Assembly (NCBI GenBank): GCA_047619485.1
Contig: JBLHKE010000310.1
Location: forward strand, 1-8,698
Reading direction: 5' to 3'
DNA length: 8,698 nucleotides
Source of the DNA: JBLHKE01 sp047619485
Lineage (GTDB): Bacteria > Verrucomicrobiota > Verrucomicrobiia > Verrucomicrobiales > DEV007
Shown here: positions 1-7,721 of the stretch, in pieces
How positions within the stretch are numbered: the first letter of the stretch is position 1
Layout of the letters: every line of letters begins with the position of its first letter
Notes under the pieces: model-generated
Told to the model about the DNA's origin: nothing
The model's input: the letters and a program-made list of their open reading frames with translations, nothing else
Database searches by the model: none
Program-made: the position numbers and the translations under genes

Positions 1-3000
1 CCGACCTCGCCAATCACCGAGGTGAAACTATCGTCCGAGGTGATCGTCGCTGCGCACACGATCAGCAACGTCGAAAACTCGGGGCAGTTCACTCAACCTT
101 ACTACCACATGATCAGCCGCGTCTTCACCGCGGGAGCAAGCATCCTACCGTTGCAGATTTCTAATCTAGCAGACATTGGCCAGTCGCTACTGATCGACGA
201 TGTGGGAATCGACACGGTGACCCATCAAGACAGATTTGAAAACAGTGGAGACCTCCATGGTCAGGAGTTAGAACATCGTCCAGGCAATGAAACTTGGTCG
301 AGCAGCAACCCCGGCAGCTTCAATGTACAACAGGGCACTGTAACGAAACCCGGTGCCGGCAATGCCACCGCGATGCTGCCGTTCTCACCCCGGCCAGGCA
401 CGAGGCTCACTCTCAGCGCGGAGATCAATCCGGGCGACGGCAGCACGACCAAGTGGAGCGGCATCGGATTCACCAACTCTTCAGGGACCGACGCGCTCGA
501 TGTCGCCGGCGTGCTCTGGGTGCTGCTTCAGGAGGACGGGTCAGTCGTATTGCACGCAAACGAAAGCGGCGGCACGGGCACGCTGAGCGTCTCGTCACCG
601 GCCTCGTCCCCGGTCTACCCGTTCAATCAGAACGCGCCCAACGATCTCGTGTTGATCTGGGATCGGGAGGCGAACCACGCCACCGTCCTGCTCAACGGCG
701 TCACCGTATTCAACTCCGTTCCCCTCGACAACAATGCCGGAGGAGGTGACGGAGAATTCTCACCGGGCGTCGAATCGATCGCTGCCAGCTTCACTACCAA
801 CAACCCCACCTTCGACGAACTGTTTCTAGCCGAACAAGCCGATCCGGACACCGCCCTGCCGTCGCATGCCGCTACGACCGCCAGCTACTTCCGGCGCGAG
901 TTCGAATTTTCCGGCGACCCTAGTTCGGCGAACATCATCCTCGATCTGTCGGTGCAAGATGGAGCGCTGCTCTGGCTGAACGGGCAGGAACTGCTACGGG
1001 TAAACCTCCCGGCGGGCACGGTCGAGGCGACCACCCCGGCGCTGTCACCCGTTGGCATCAACGACACTTTCGTGCTCCCCGCCAACCTCTTAGTCGATGG
1101 GGCCAACGTCCTCGCGATCGAGGTGCACCCGGCGTCGGGCAGCCAGGCAATCGAATTCGAAGCCTCGCTCTCAACCCTCGCGCCACTAGCCTCCGCCGAC
1201 ATTTTTCACCCGCTGCAGTTGAACGAGATCGCGGCCGCGGGAGATGCGAACTTCTTCGTAGAGATAAAAAACACTGGCAACGCCCCGATCGATCTGGACG
1301 GCGTGGTGCTAGAACTCGCCGGCGTGCTCGACGCTAGCTATGCATTGCCAGCGATGAGCCTAGCGAGCGGTAATTTTTTCTCGTTCGATCCAGGATTTAT
1401 CGGCGCTGATGAGGATCGGCTGTTCCTCAAATCCTCAGCAGGTGCCCTGTTCGACGCTGCGCGCGGAAAGAACCGGCTGCGTGCCCGACTAGGTAGCGCC
1501 TGGCAGTACCCGACTGCCTCCAGCCCCGGCGCGGCGAACCCGTTCGCAATCAGCGACGTGGTCGTCATCAACGAAATCATGTACCACCACCGGCCGACGT
1601 ATCCAGACAGCGTGAACGGCATCGGCTATCAGGAGAACAGCGAAGAGTGGATCGAACTGCACAATCACAGCGGCCAGGCGGTCGATCTAGCTGGGTGGAA
1701 ATTGCGCGACGCGATCACCTACGACTTCCCGACCGGCACCATGCTGGCCGCTGATGGCTACCTGGTCGTGAACAACAGCGCCTTCTCCGGTAGCCTTAAC
1801 AACAGCGGCGAGCGCATCGAACTGCGCGATGCCAATGACAACACGGTGGATGAAGTGACCTACAGCGAAGGCGGACGCTGGCCGAGCCTTGCAGATGGCG
1901 GCGGGGCGAGCCTGGAACTAAGCACCCCGACAGCTGACAACCGTCTCCCCGACGCGTGGTCGGGCAGCGACGAGAGCGCCGCAGCAAGCTGGCAGACGTT
2001 TTCCTACAGCGGCCAGGGCAACGAGCCGTCCGGCAACAACAACCCGAACTTCTTCAACGAATTCCTCGTCGGTCTGCTCGATGGTGGCGAGGTCTTGATC
2101 GACGACGTCAGCGTGATCGAATCGCCCGACGGGGCGGCGATCGAACTGGTGCAGAACGGCGGCTTCGAGAGCGATACGATCGGCGAGCAGCCAGACAAGT
2201 GGCGCATCCTCGGCACCCACCTCGAGAGCCGCGTGATCACAGATCCGGCAGGCGGTGGCGGCAAGGTATTGTCACTGCGCGCCACCGCGCGGCTCGAGCA
2301 CAGTTACAATTTGGCATCGACCACCTTCGCCAGTAACCGCGCAACCAACAACAATGCGACCTACCGCATCTCCTTCCGCGCGCGCTGGGTCAGCGGCTCG
2401 CCACAGTTGAACACTCGACTGTATTTTAACCGCCTAGCGCGCACCCACATCGTGCCGCAACCAGCCGTGCACGGGACACCAGGAGAGCAGAACTCTAGCT
2501 ACCGCGCCACCCTCCTGCCGACGATTCGCTCTGTTGGTCATTCCCCACTTGTCCCCTCGTCGATCGACGCTGTCACCGTAAGAGCCAGCGTCGGACACAA
2601 ACTCCCGCTGACCAACGTGCGGGTGTTCTATCGATCGGCCGAAGGACAGCAGTCCCTGCAATCCGTTCTGATGAGCCAGTCTGAACCCGGTCAGTTCGTC
2701 GGCACGATCCCACCTCACCCCGAGCGGAGCGTCGTCGAATTCTGGGTCTGTGCAGAAGACGCAGAAGGCGCTCAAACCTGGTTCCCGAGCGACGATCAGG
2801 CGGGCGCCTTCTACCGAATCGGAGATGGCGACGTCGGCGAGCGCGCCGTGCAGACGATACGCATCATCATGGACCCGGACGACGCCGCGTTCATGCACAC
2901 CGCCCACCACACGCCGAGCAACTACCGTTACCCCGCGACCGTCATCTACAACGATCGCGAGATGTTCTACAACTGCGGTGTCCGTCTGCGCGGGTCCTCT

Positions 3001-5190
3001 TACGGGCGGCGTGGAGGGCGCGTCGGTTGGAATATCAAATTCCCGGACGACCAGTTGTTCCGCGGCGTGCACGGCACCATCGCACTCGACGGCGGATACT
3101 CGATTCCTCGCGGACAGGGCAACGGCTTCCTCCAAGTCGGTGCAGGTGTGGCCACCAACGAGCTAGTTTACAACCAGATGGCGCACCGCGCAGGCGGCGT
3201 GCCTGCCACCTTCGACGACGTCGCGTTCATTGATGCGCCACTCGACTCGGACGACAAACTTGCGCAGATAAAAATGGCGCGCTTCGGCGATATTTTTCTC
3301 GAATCGGAAATCGGCAGCGACCAGGGCGAGCGTTTTAAATTCGAGTTGATCTACCACCCTCAAGCAACACTCGACGGCAATCCGGAGAGCCTCAAGAACG
3401 TCTACAACTCCGTGCGCGGAGTCGATATCACCGAGATGGGAACGGACAAGGAGGCCTACCGCCACAACTACTGGGTGCAGAACCACGCCGGGCGCGATGA
3501 CTACTCAAGGATCGCCGACATGGGGCGCGCGTTCGATTCTTCGGCCGGGAGTTTAAAAGCCGAGACCGACGCTGTGATCGACATTGACAACTGGATGCGG
3601 GTGCTTGCCTACCAAGCGCTAACCGGCACCGCCGATACCTACAACAACGGGCTCGCGCACAACCTGCTGTTCTACGTCCGACCGGACGCGGAGCGCAAAG
3701 TGATGATCTTCCCCTGGGATGTCGACCACGGATTTTACTACGCCCCCACCGACTCGATCTACGGTCGTGCCAGCCACCGCGCCAGCGCCGTCGTCAACAT
3801 CCCGCAGAATAATCGCCTCTACTGCGGCCACCTGCTGCACCTGTGCAACACCGGATTCGACCCGGCCTACATCGCCCCCTGGGTCTCCCACTACAACCAG
3901 GTCGCGGACCTTCCGATCGCGCAAGGCTACACGCAGTGGATCACTGATCGCCGCAATCACGTGCTCGGCCGACTCAACAGCGAACACCCGCCGGTGGACT
4001 TCCAGATTATCACCAACAGCGGCAACGATTTCTCCGCAGCGACACCATCGGTCGAGCTGCGCGGTGACGGCTGGATCGACGTGCGCAACATCATCTTAGC
4101 ACGCAGCGGCGAGGCGCTCACGGTCACCTGGCTTGATTCGAACAATTGGCTGATCGACGTTCCCCTGCTCGCCGGTGCCAACCTCATCGAACTGAGCGCG
4201 ATCGACCACGATGGGAATGAGGTCGGGCTCGACTCGATCACCGTCACCAACACCGGCAGCCTCGAACCTGCCGCGGCGAGCAACTTGGTGATCAGCGAGA
4301 TCATGTACCACCCTACCGCCCCCAGCGTGGCAGAGATCCAGGCAGGTTTCACCGATGCTGACGCGTTCGAGTTCATCGAGCTGCGGAACATTGGTACGGA
4401 GACGATCGCACTCGAAGGCGCAGCCTTCACCAATGGGATTCCATTCGCTTTCCAGAACGGGCTACTGCCACCTGGTGGCCACACGCTGGTAGTGCGAGAC
4501 CAGACTGCGTTCGAACTGCGGCACGGCGCGGGCTTGCCGATCGCAGGCGAGTACGGTGACCCGGCGGATCCGAGTGGCGACGGCGGATCGAAGCTCTCGA
4601 ACGGTGGCGAGCGGCTACGCCTGCAGGACAGCGGCGGTAATGCGATCCGCGATTTCACCTACGATGACAACTCGCCGTGGCCGGTCGGCGCTGACGGTGG
4701 GGGGTTTTCACTAACACTCATCCAACCAGCATCGGATCCCGATCACTCGCTGGCCAGCAGCTGGCGCACGAGCGTTGTCATCGGCGGTTCGCCAGCGGCG
4801 AATGACGCCACGACTCTGGCGGATTGGTTAACGACCAACGGGCTCACCGACCCAAGTGCAGATCCCGACGGCGATGGCTTGAGCAACTTCGCGAGCTACG
4901 CCCTCGGCATCGACCTAACCGGTCGCACCGGACTCCCGACGGCTCAGCTCGACGGCTCGGGACGCTTCGAATTTTCCATCAAAAAACGCCGTGCGGCCGA
5001 TGATGTAATACTTACTCCCGAGCTGTCGACCGACCTGCTTCTGTGGCAGGCCGACCCGGGCGACGGTAGTTTAATACAACTGATTGATGATCAGTCGCTA
5101 ATCGATGGAACGAGTCACCGGCGCTTCCGTAGCAAGCTGTCGAGCCTGACGTATCCACGACAGTACATGCGGGTGCGGATCCACAATTAA
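1..5190 (+). CDS. Large CotH kinase-like / lamin-tail domain multidomain surface protein, 5' end missing
   Basis: The frame is open from base 1 to the TAA at 5188-5190 (1,729 codons) with no stop upstream, so the gene starts outside the window. A GTG at 22 is possible but gives no signal peptide. Domains, by nucleotide: LamG/concanavalin-like about 235-831; beta-sandwich with LLWLNGQELLRVNLPAG about 886-1173; LTD1 1213-1539, ending SPGAANP; LTD2 1558-1941 (INEIMYHHRPT, EEWIELHN); carbohydrate-binding-like module about 2056-2505 (LIDDVSV, NGGFE); Ig-like about 2515-2820; CotH-like 2854-3957; Ig-like about 3991-4251; LTD3 4282-4803 (ISEIMYHPTAP, EFIELRN); DPDGDGLSN loop 4861-4887; C-terminal tail module to 5187. 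The CotH-like part shows VRLRGSSYGRR at 2980-3012 and FPWDVDHGF around 3715-3726. The W-D-x-D is the expected metal/nucleotide-binding acidic motif of CotH atypical kinases. Such proteins are common in Verrucomicrobiota and Planctomycetota. Substrate and kinase activity here are unknown. No PEP-CTERM or membrane anchor is seen at the C-terminus. Confidence 0.9.
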   Translation, partial: PTSPITEVKLSSEVIVAAHTISNVENSGQFTQPYYHMISRVFTAGASILPLQISNLADIGQSLLIDDVGIDTVTHQDRFENSGDLHGQELEHRPGNETWSSSNPGSFNVQQGTVTKPGAGNATAMLPFSPRPGTRLTLSAEINPGDGSTTKWSGIGFTNSSGTDALDVAGVLWVLLQEDGSVVLHANESGGTGTLSVSSPASSPVYPFNQNAPNDLVLIWDREANHATVLLNGVTVFNSVPLDNNAGGGDGEFSPGVESIAASFTTNNPTFDELFLAEQADPDTALPSHAATTASYFRREFEFSGDPSSANIILDLSVQDGALLWLNGQELLRVNLPAGTVEATTPALSPVGINDTFVLPANLLVDGANVLAIEVHPASGSQAIEFEASLSTLAPLASADIFHPLQLNEIAAAGDANFFVEIKNTGNAPIDLDGVVLELAGVLDASYALPAMSLASGNFFSFDPGFIGADEDRLFLKSSAGALFDAARGKNRLRARLGSAWQYPTASSPGAANPFAISDVVVINEIMYHHRPTYPDSVNGIGYQENSEEWIELHNHSGQAVDLAGWKLRDAITYDFPTGTMLAADGYLVVNNSAFSGSLNNSGERIELRDANDNTVDEVTYSEGGRWPSLADGGGASLELSTPTADNRLPDAWSGSDESAAASWQTFSYSGQGNEPSGNNNPNFFNEFLVGLLDGGEVLIDDVSVIESPDGAAIELVQNGGFESDTIGEQPDKWRILGTHLESRVITDPAGGGGKVLSLRATARLEHSYNLASTTFASNRATNNNATYRISFRARWVSGSPQLNTRLYFNRLARTHIVPQPAVHGTPGEQNSSYRATLLPTIRSVGHSPLVPSSIDAVTVRASVGHKLPLTNVRVFYRSAEGQQSLQSVLMSQSEPGQFVGTIPPHPERSVVEFWVCAEDAEGAQTWFPSDDQAGAFYRIGDGDVGERAVQTIRIIMDPDDAAFMHTAHHTPSNYRYPATVIYNDREMFYNCGVRLRGSSYGRRGGRVGWNIKFPDDQLFRGVHGTIALDGGYSIPRGQGNGFLQVGAGVATNELVYNQMAHRAGGVPATFDDVAFIDAPLDSDDKLAQIKMARFGDIFLESEIGSDQGERFKFELIYHPQATLDGNPESLKNVYNSVRGVDITEMGTDKEAYRHNYWVQNHAGRDDYSRIADMGRAFDSSAGSLKAETDAVIDIDNWMRVLAYQALTGTADTYNNGLAHNLLFYVRPDAERKVMIFPWDVDHGFYYAPTDSIYGRASHRASAVVNIPQNNRLYCGHLLHLCNTGFDPAYIAPWVSHYNQVADLPIAQGYTQWITDRRNHVLGRLNSEHPPVDFQIITNSGNDFSAATPSVELRGDGWIDVRNIILARSGEALTVTWLDSNNWLIDVPLLAGANLIELSAIDHDGNEVGLDSITVTNTGSLEPAAASNLVISEIMYHPTAPSVAEIQAGFTDADAFEFIELRNIGTETIALEGAAFTNGIPFAFQNGLLPPGGHTLVVRDQTAFELRHGAGLPIAGEYGDPADPSGDGGSKLSNGGERLRLQDSGGNAIRDFTYDDNSPWPVGADGGGFSLTLIQPASDPDHSLASSWRTSVVIGGSPAANDATTLADWLTTNGLTDPSADPDGDGLSNFASYALGIDLTGRTGLPTAQLDGSGRFEFSIKKRRAADDVILTPELSTDLLLWQADPGDGSLIQLIDDQSLIDGTSHRRFRSKLSSLTYPRQYMRVRIHN

Positions 5191-5240
5191 CGATGCCAAT
5201 AGCATTGACTTCCCACTCAAAATCTCACTACAACTAACTC
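5191..5240 (+). promoter_or_regulatory. Short intergenic gap with promoter-like hexamers, no Shine-Dalgarno
   Basis: This 50-base gap between the CotH/LTD gene and the next gene is less GC-rich than its surroundings. It holds TTGACT at 5205-5210, a good match to a sigma-70 -35 box, and TACAAC at 5229-5234 after an 18-base spacer, a 4/6 match to TATAAT. If used, transcription would start at or very near the ATG at 5241, giving a leaderless or nearly leaderless message. No purine-rich Shine-Dalgarno sequence precedes the ATG. No terminator-like hairpin with a T run is present, so readthrough from the upstream gene is equally plausible. The promoter reading is an inference from hexamer similarity only. 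Confidence 0.3.
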
Positions 5241-7676
5241 ATGAAGAACCGACTAAGCCTACTCGCCGGAGCAGCCATTTTTCTCGTTAGCGGCATCGTG
5301 TCAGTGCAAGCATTCACACTCGGCATAGACCTGTTCCCGGTTTCTCAGGACTTCGATAACTTCAATGACGGCATCGATACCGCGACGAATGTGAGCAACG
5401 CCAACAGCGACGGGGAGGCCACTGGCTTCGCGTCGGTAAGCGTCGCCCCCAGCGCTCCGGATCCGCAGTTCCAGTTTCCCACTCCCCCGGCCTTCGCTCC
5501 GTTCAGCGTCGATGATTACCCTTCCCTGCGAATCAGTAGCCGCAGCTCCGCAGGTGGTTCCGGGCAGATCTTCCCAGTTCCCGCGAACGGCGCGACGGTC
5601 CTCAGCTACGCCAGCGCGGTCAACTTCACCGAGGCACAACTCGAGTTCATCACGCCCGGCCCAGACGGTAGCGGCCTGCGCATCGATCCGGTAGGCGCCG
5701 GGGGCGCGCAGCTCGAGACCTACGACTACGACTACATCCAGCTCGACCAGTACCCGACAGTCTCGCTCGGCGAGTTCGACCGGGATGGTGGGCTCGACGG
5801 CTGGGCGCCCAACCCGCAATTCCCCTCACCTGCCGTCAGCGCAGCCAGCAGCGCGGCCACCGCGACGACCGCCGGCAACGACCCCACCTTCACCCGCGGT
5901 GGACTGTCGATCGACACGAGCATCTACGAAATCCTCGAGTTCCGCATCGCGGTCGACGAGAACTCGACTTCTCGATTCGAATTTTTCTGGGGCACGGACA
6001 CGTTTCCTGGACCAGCCGGCGGGCAGAGTATTTCGATTACTGCTGAGCTGATCCGCGACGACGAATTTCACACCTACCGCTTCGACATGAGCGACGAGGC
6101 CGCCTGGGACGGCAACCTCAACATCCTGCGCATCGACCCGCTCGCCGACGCCGATGCCGCGAACGGACGCAGGTTCTCGATCGACTACGTGCGCGCTATT
6201 TCGGGCGCGGGCGCCATTGATTCCGATGGCGACGGCCTCCCAGACAACATCGAAAGCGAGAGCCTGACCTACGTAGGACTGCGTGACACGGGATCCGACC
6301 CGTCGCTCGCCGACACGGACGAAGATGGCTTCGACGACGGTGTAGAAGTCCTCGCCGGAACCAACCCGGTCGACGACCAGGATTTCCCCACCGGGTCGAT
6401 CGATGACTACACCAACTCACCCGCCGTCTATGTGATCAACGAGATGATCACGCCAAACCTGCCGATCGTGACCGGCAGCAATTTGATCAGCACCTCGATC
6501 ACACCCGCACTGCCGGCCGGATTGGAGATCGACGATGAGATCGGCGAAATCCGCGGTACGCCCACGGAGGTTAGCCCGCCGATCGCCTACACGATCACCG
6601 GACGGTTCGCCAGCGGGGCGACCGACGTCTTTAACCTGACGCTCGAAGTCACCAACCCGCGCCTCACCGGCTACTCGGCCAGCCCGGCGACGTATGCCAG
6701 GAACACTCCAATCACACCCAACTCGCCGCAGTTCCTGGGCACTGCCCCGGTTTCTTACTCGGTGAGCCCAGCGCTCCCAGACGGCCTGATCTTCGACACC
6801 GTGAGCGGAGAAATCACCGGTACGCCAACTGGTTTTGGAGGGCCTGACGATTACTTGATCACCGCGTTCTACAACGCCACACCGGATTCCACATTGCCCC
6901 TCTCGATCACTATCAACGCCACGCCGATCTTAAGCGTTGATCTAGGCAACCCCATCACCGAATTCACGCCGCTCGGCGAGTTCAACAACGACGGCGATCT
7001 CGAAGGCTGGATCGTGGGCGGTCGCGGAGAGCCCCACTCGGCATCGGTATCTGGCGGGCTAGCAACTTTTGCCACCAACCCGATCCAATTCCCAGACGCC
7101 GGAGGCGGTGACGATCCGCAATTTTCCAGGGTGGGGCTCGATCTCAGCACGGCTGGCGGTGCGCACACGATCTTAGAGATCCGCATGCGCCAGAACCAAA
7201 GCCCACCGCAGGAAGTTCAATTTTTCTGGGGAGACGCGAGCGGCGGGCCATCGCCGCAGAACCAGACTATCATCCGCTCTGCAGATATCCCGGATGACAA
7301 CGATTTCCACGTGTTCCAGATCCTGATGGAGGGAGTGTTCGTCGGGCCGATCAGACAGCTCCGCCTAGATCCCGGCAACCTCGCGAACACGAGCTTCGAC
7401 TTCGACTACATCCGGCTGGGGAGCCTCTCCCTGTCAGAGCCACCTCGGGTGACCACGATCGGATTCAACTTCCTCGACGAGATCGAGATCACCTGGACGT
7501 CGCAGGAAGGAAAATTCTACGACCTCGACGCATCGGACGACCTAAGTGCTTGGGCTCGAATCAACAACGCAGCGATCAGCGCATCGCCAGGGTCCGAGAC
7601 CACTACCTTCCCGGATGTGACCTCACCAGCCATCCCCCGCCGCTACTACCGCGTCGTTGAGCTAGCCCCCGACTAG
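5241..7676 (+). CDS. Secreted protein with three repeated beta-sandwich-like modules, TSP3 calcium repeats and two Ig (He_PIG) domains
   Basis: This is a complete 811-residue protein. The ATG at 5241 is chosen because it begins a clear signal peptide: basic MKNR, a hydrophobic core, and likely cleavage after VQA at residue 24. Modules in order: unrecognised module copy 1 (about 25-171, ending GLRIDP...YDYDYIQL); copy 2 (174-319, LGEFDRDGGLDGW, FEFFWG, LRIDP, IDYVR); two TSP3-type acidic loops DSDGDGLPD and DTDEDGFDD (327-381), likely binding calcium; two He_PIG-like Ig domains (390-471 and 474-560) with the hallmarks ALPAGLEID..GEIRGTPT and ALPDGLIFD..GEITGTPT; copy 3 of the module (575-726, LGEFNNDGDLEGW, VQFFWG, LRLDP, FDYIRL); and a C-terminal tail (735-806) of the type common in Verrucomicrobiota (W-T-S-x2-G, DDLSAW, YYRV). 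There is no Cys, no PEP-CTERM, no transmembrane anchor and no catalytic signature. Residues 1-320 are paralogous to the next gene. Export is well supported; a binding or adhesive role is inferred. The gene ends with tandem stops TAG TAG (7674-7679). Confidence 0.92.
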   Translation: MKNRLSLLAGAAIFLVSGIVSVQAFTLGIDLFPVSQDFDNFNDGIDTATNVSNANSDGEATGFASVSVAPSAPDPQFQFPTPPAFAPFSVDDYPSLRISSRSSAGGSGQIFPVPANGATVLSYASAVNFTEAQLEFITPGPDGSGLRIDPVGAGGAQLETYDYDYIQLDQYPTVSLGEFDRDGGLDGWAPNPQFPSPAVSAASSAATATTAGNDPTFTRGGLSIDTSIYEILEFRIAVDENSTSRFEFFWGTDTFPGPAGGQSISITAELIRDDEFHTYRFDMSDEAAWDGNLNILRIDPLADADAANGRRFSIDYVRAISGAGAIDSDGDGLPDNIESESLTYVGLRDTGSDPSLADTDEDGFDDGVEVLAGTNPVDDQDFPTGSIDDYTNSPAVYVINEMITPNLPIVTGSNLISTSITPALPAGLEIDDEIGEIRGTPTEVSPPIAYTITGRFASGATDVFNLTLEVTNPRLTGYSASPATYARNTPITPNSPQFLGTAPVSYSVSPALPDGLIFDTVSGEITGTPTGFGGPDDYLITAFYNATPDSTLPLSITINATPILSVDLGNPITEFTPLGEFNNDGDLEGWIVGGRGEPHSASVSGGLATFATNPIQFPDAGGGDDPQFSRVGLDLSTAGGAHTILEIRMRQNQSPPQEVQFFWGDASGGPSPQNQTIIRSADIPDDNDFHVFQILMEGVFVGPIRQLRLDPGNLANTSFDFDYIRLGSLSLSEPPRVTTIGFNFLDEIEITWTSQEGKFYDLDASDDLSAWARINNAAISASPGSETTTFPDVTSPAIPRRYYRVVELAPD
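5313..6197 (+). repeat. Paralogous segment, copy A: two tandem modules in the 811-residue protein
   Basis: This stretch encodes residues 25-319 and matches 7785-8666 in the next gene along its whole length. It holds two successive modules: 5313-5753 and 5760-6197. Both end with L-R-I-D-P followed about 13-15 residues later by D-Y-I/V. The best-conserved block is residues 244-306, where 54 of 63 residues are identical by hand count to the next gene. At DNA level, 26 bases (6069-6094) are identical to 8538-8563. The repeat has no mobile-element ends, so gene duplication is the simplest explanation. Confidence 0.85.
6963..7418 (+). repeat. Third, diverged copy of the LRIDP/DYI module
   Basis: This stretch encodes residues 575-726 of the 811-residue protein. 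It repeats the landmarks of the module at 5760-6197 in the same order: LGEF-x2-DG-x-L-x-GW, a run ending DDPQFSRVGLDL (compare NDPTFTRGGLSI), ILEIRM (compare ILEFRI), VQFFWG (compare FEFFWG), DFHVFQ (compare EFHTYR), LRLDP and FDYIRL. Two short DNA words are shared by all copies of this module type: CTCGGCGAGTTC (5766, 6972, 8229) and AATTTTTCTGGGG (5981, 7219, 8449). Confidence 0.8.
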
Positions 7677-7721
7677 TAGCTTGACGAACACCGAAAAAAC
7701 TGTCAAAAATTGATGACTCTC
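7677..7721 (+). promoter_or_regulatory. Short AT-rich gap with a TTGACG box, no Shine-Dalgarno
   Basis: This gap separates the 811-residue gene from its paralog. It starts with a second in-frame TAG (7677-7679), then TTGACG at 7681-7686, a strong -35-like hexamer, then an A-rich stretch (AAAAAT at 7705-7710, 18 bases downstream, a weak -10 candidate). No ribosome-binding site is recognisable before the ATG at 7722 or the in-frame ATG at 7713. No stable hairpin or T run marks a terminator. The arrangement of a TTGAC box about 35-41 bases before the ATG resembles the preceding gap. Promoter function is an inference. Confidence 0.28.

Noticed and set aside
2434..3135. Antisense open frame of 233 codons
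   Set aside because: It lies opposite the CotH/LTD coding sequence, which has clear domain matches; the translation shows no recognisable domain and is typical of a GC-rich shadow frame.
3957..4658. Second antisense open frame of 233 codons
   Set aside because: It is opposite LTD3 and the Ig-like region, with low-complexity Ser/Pro-rich translation and no family resemblance.
22..5190. GTG at position 22 as the true start of the first gene
   Set aside because: The frame is open to base 1, no signal peptide follows the GTG, and the first residues read like the middle of a domain; the gene most likely begins upstream of the window.
5193..5205. Possible hairpin ATGC-CAATA-GCAT after the first gene
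   Set aside because: A four-pair stem without a following T run does not support a terminator.
7701..7715. Possible hairpin TCAA-AAA-TTGA just before the last gene
   Set aside because: The stem is only four base pairs, AT-rich, with no T run; too weak for a terminator or riboswitch.
7713..7721. ATG at 7713 as the start of the PEP-CTERM gene
   Set aside because: It is in frame and cannot be excluded, but the ATG at 7722 gives the canonical M-K-K signal-peptide start matching M-K-N of the paralog.
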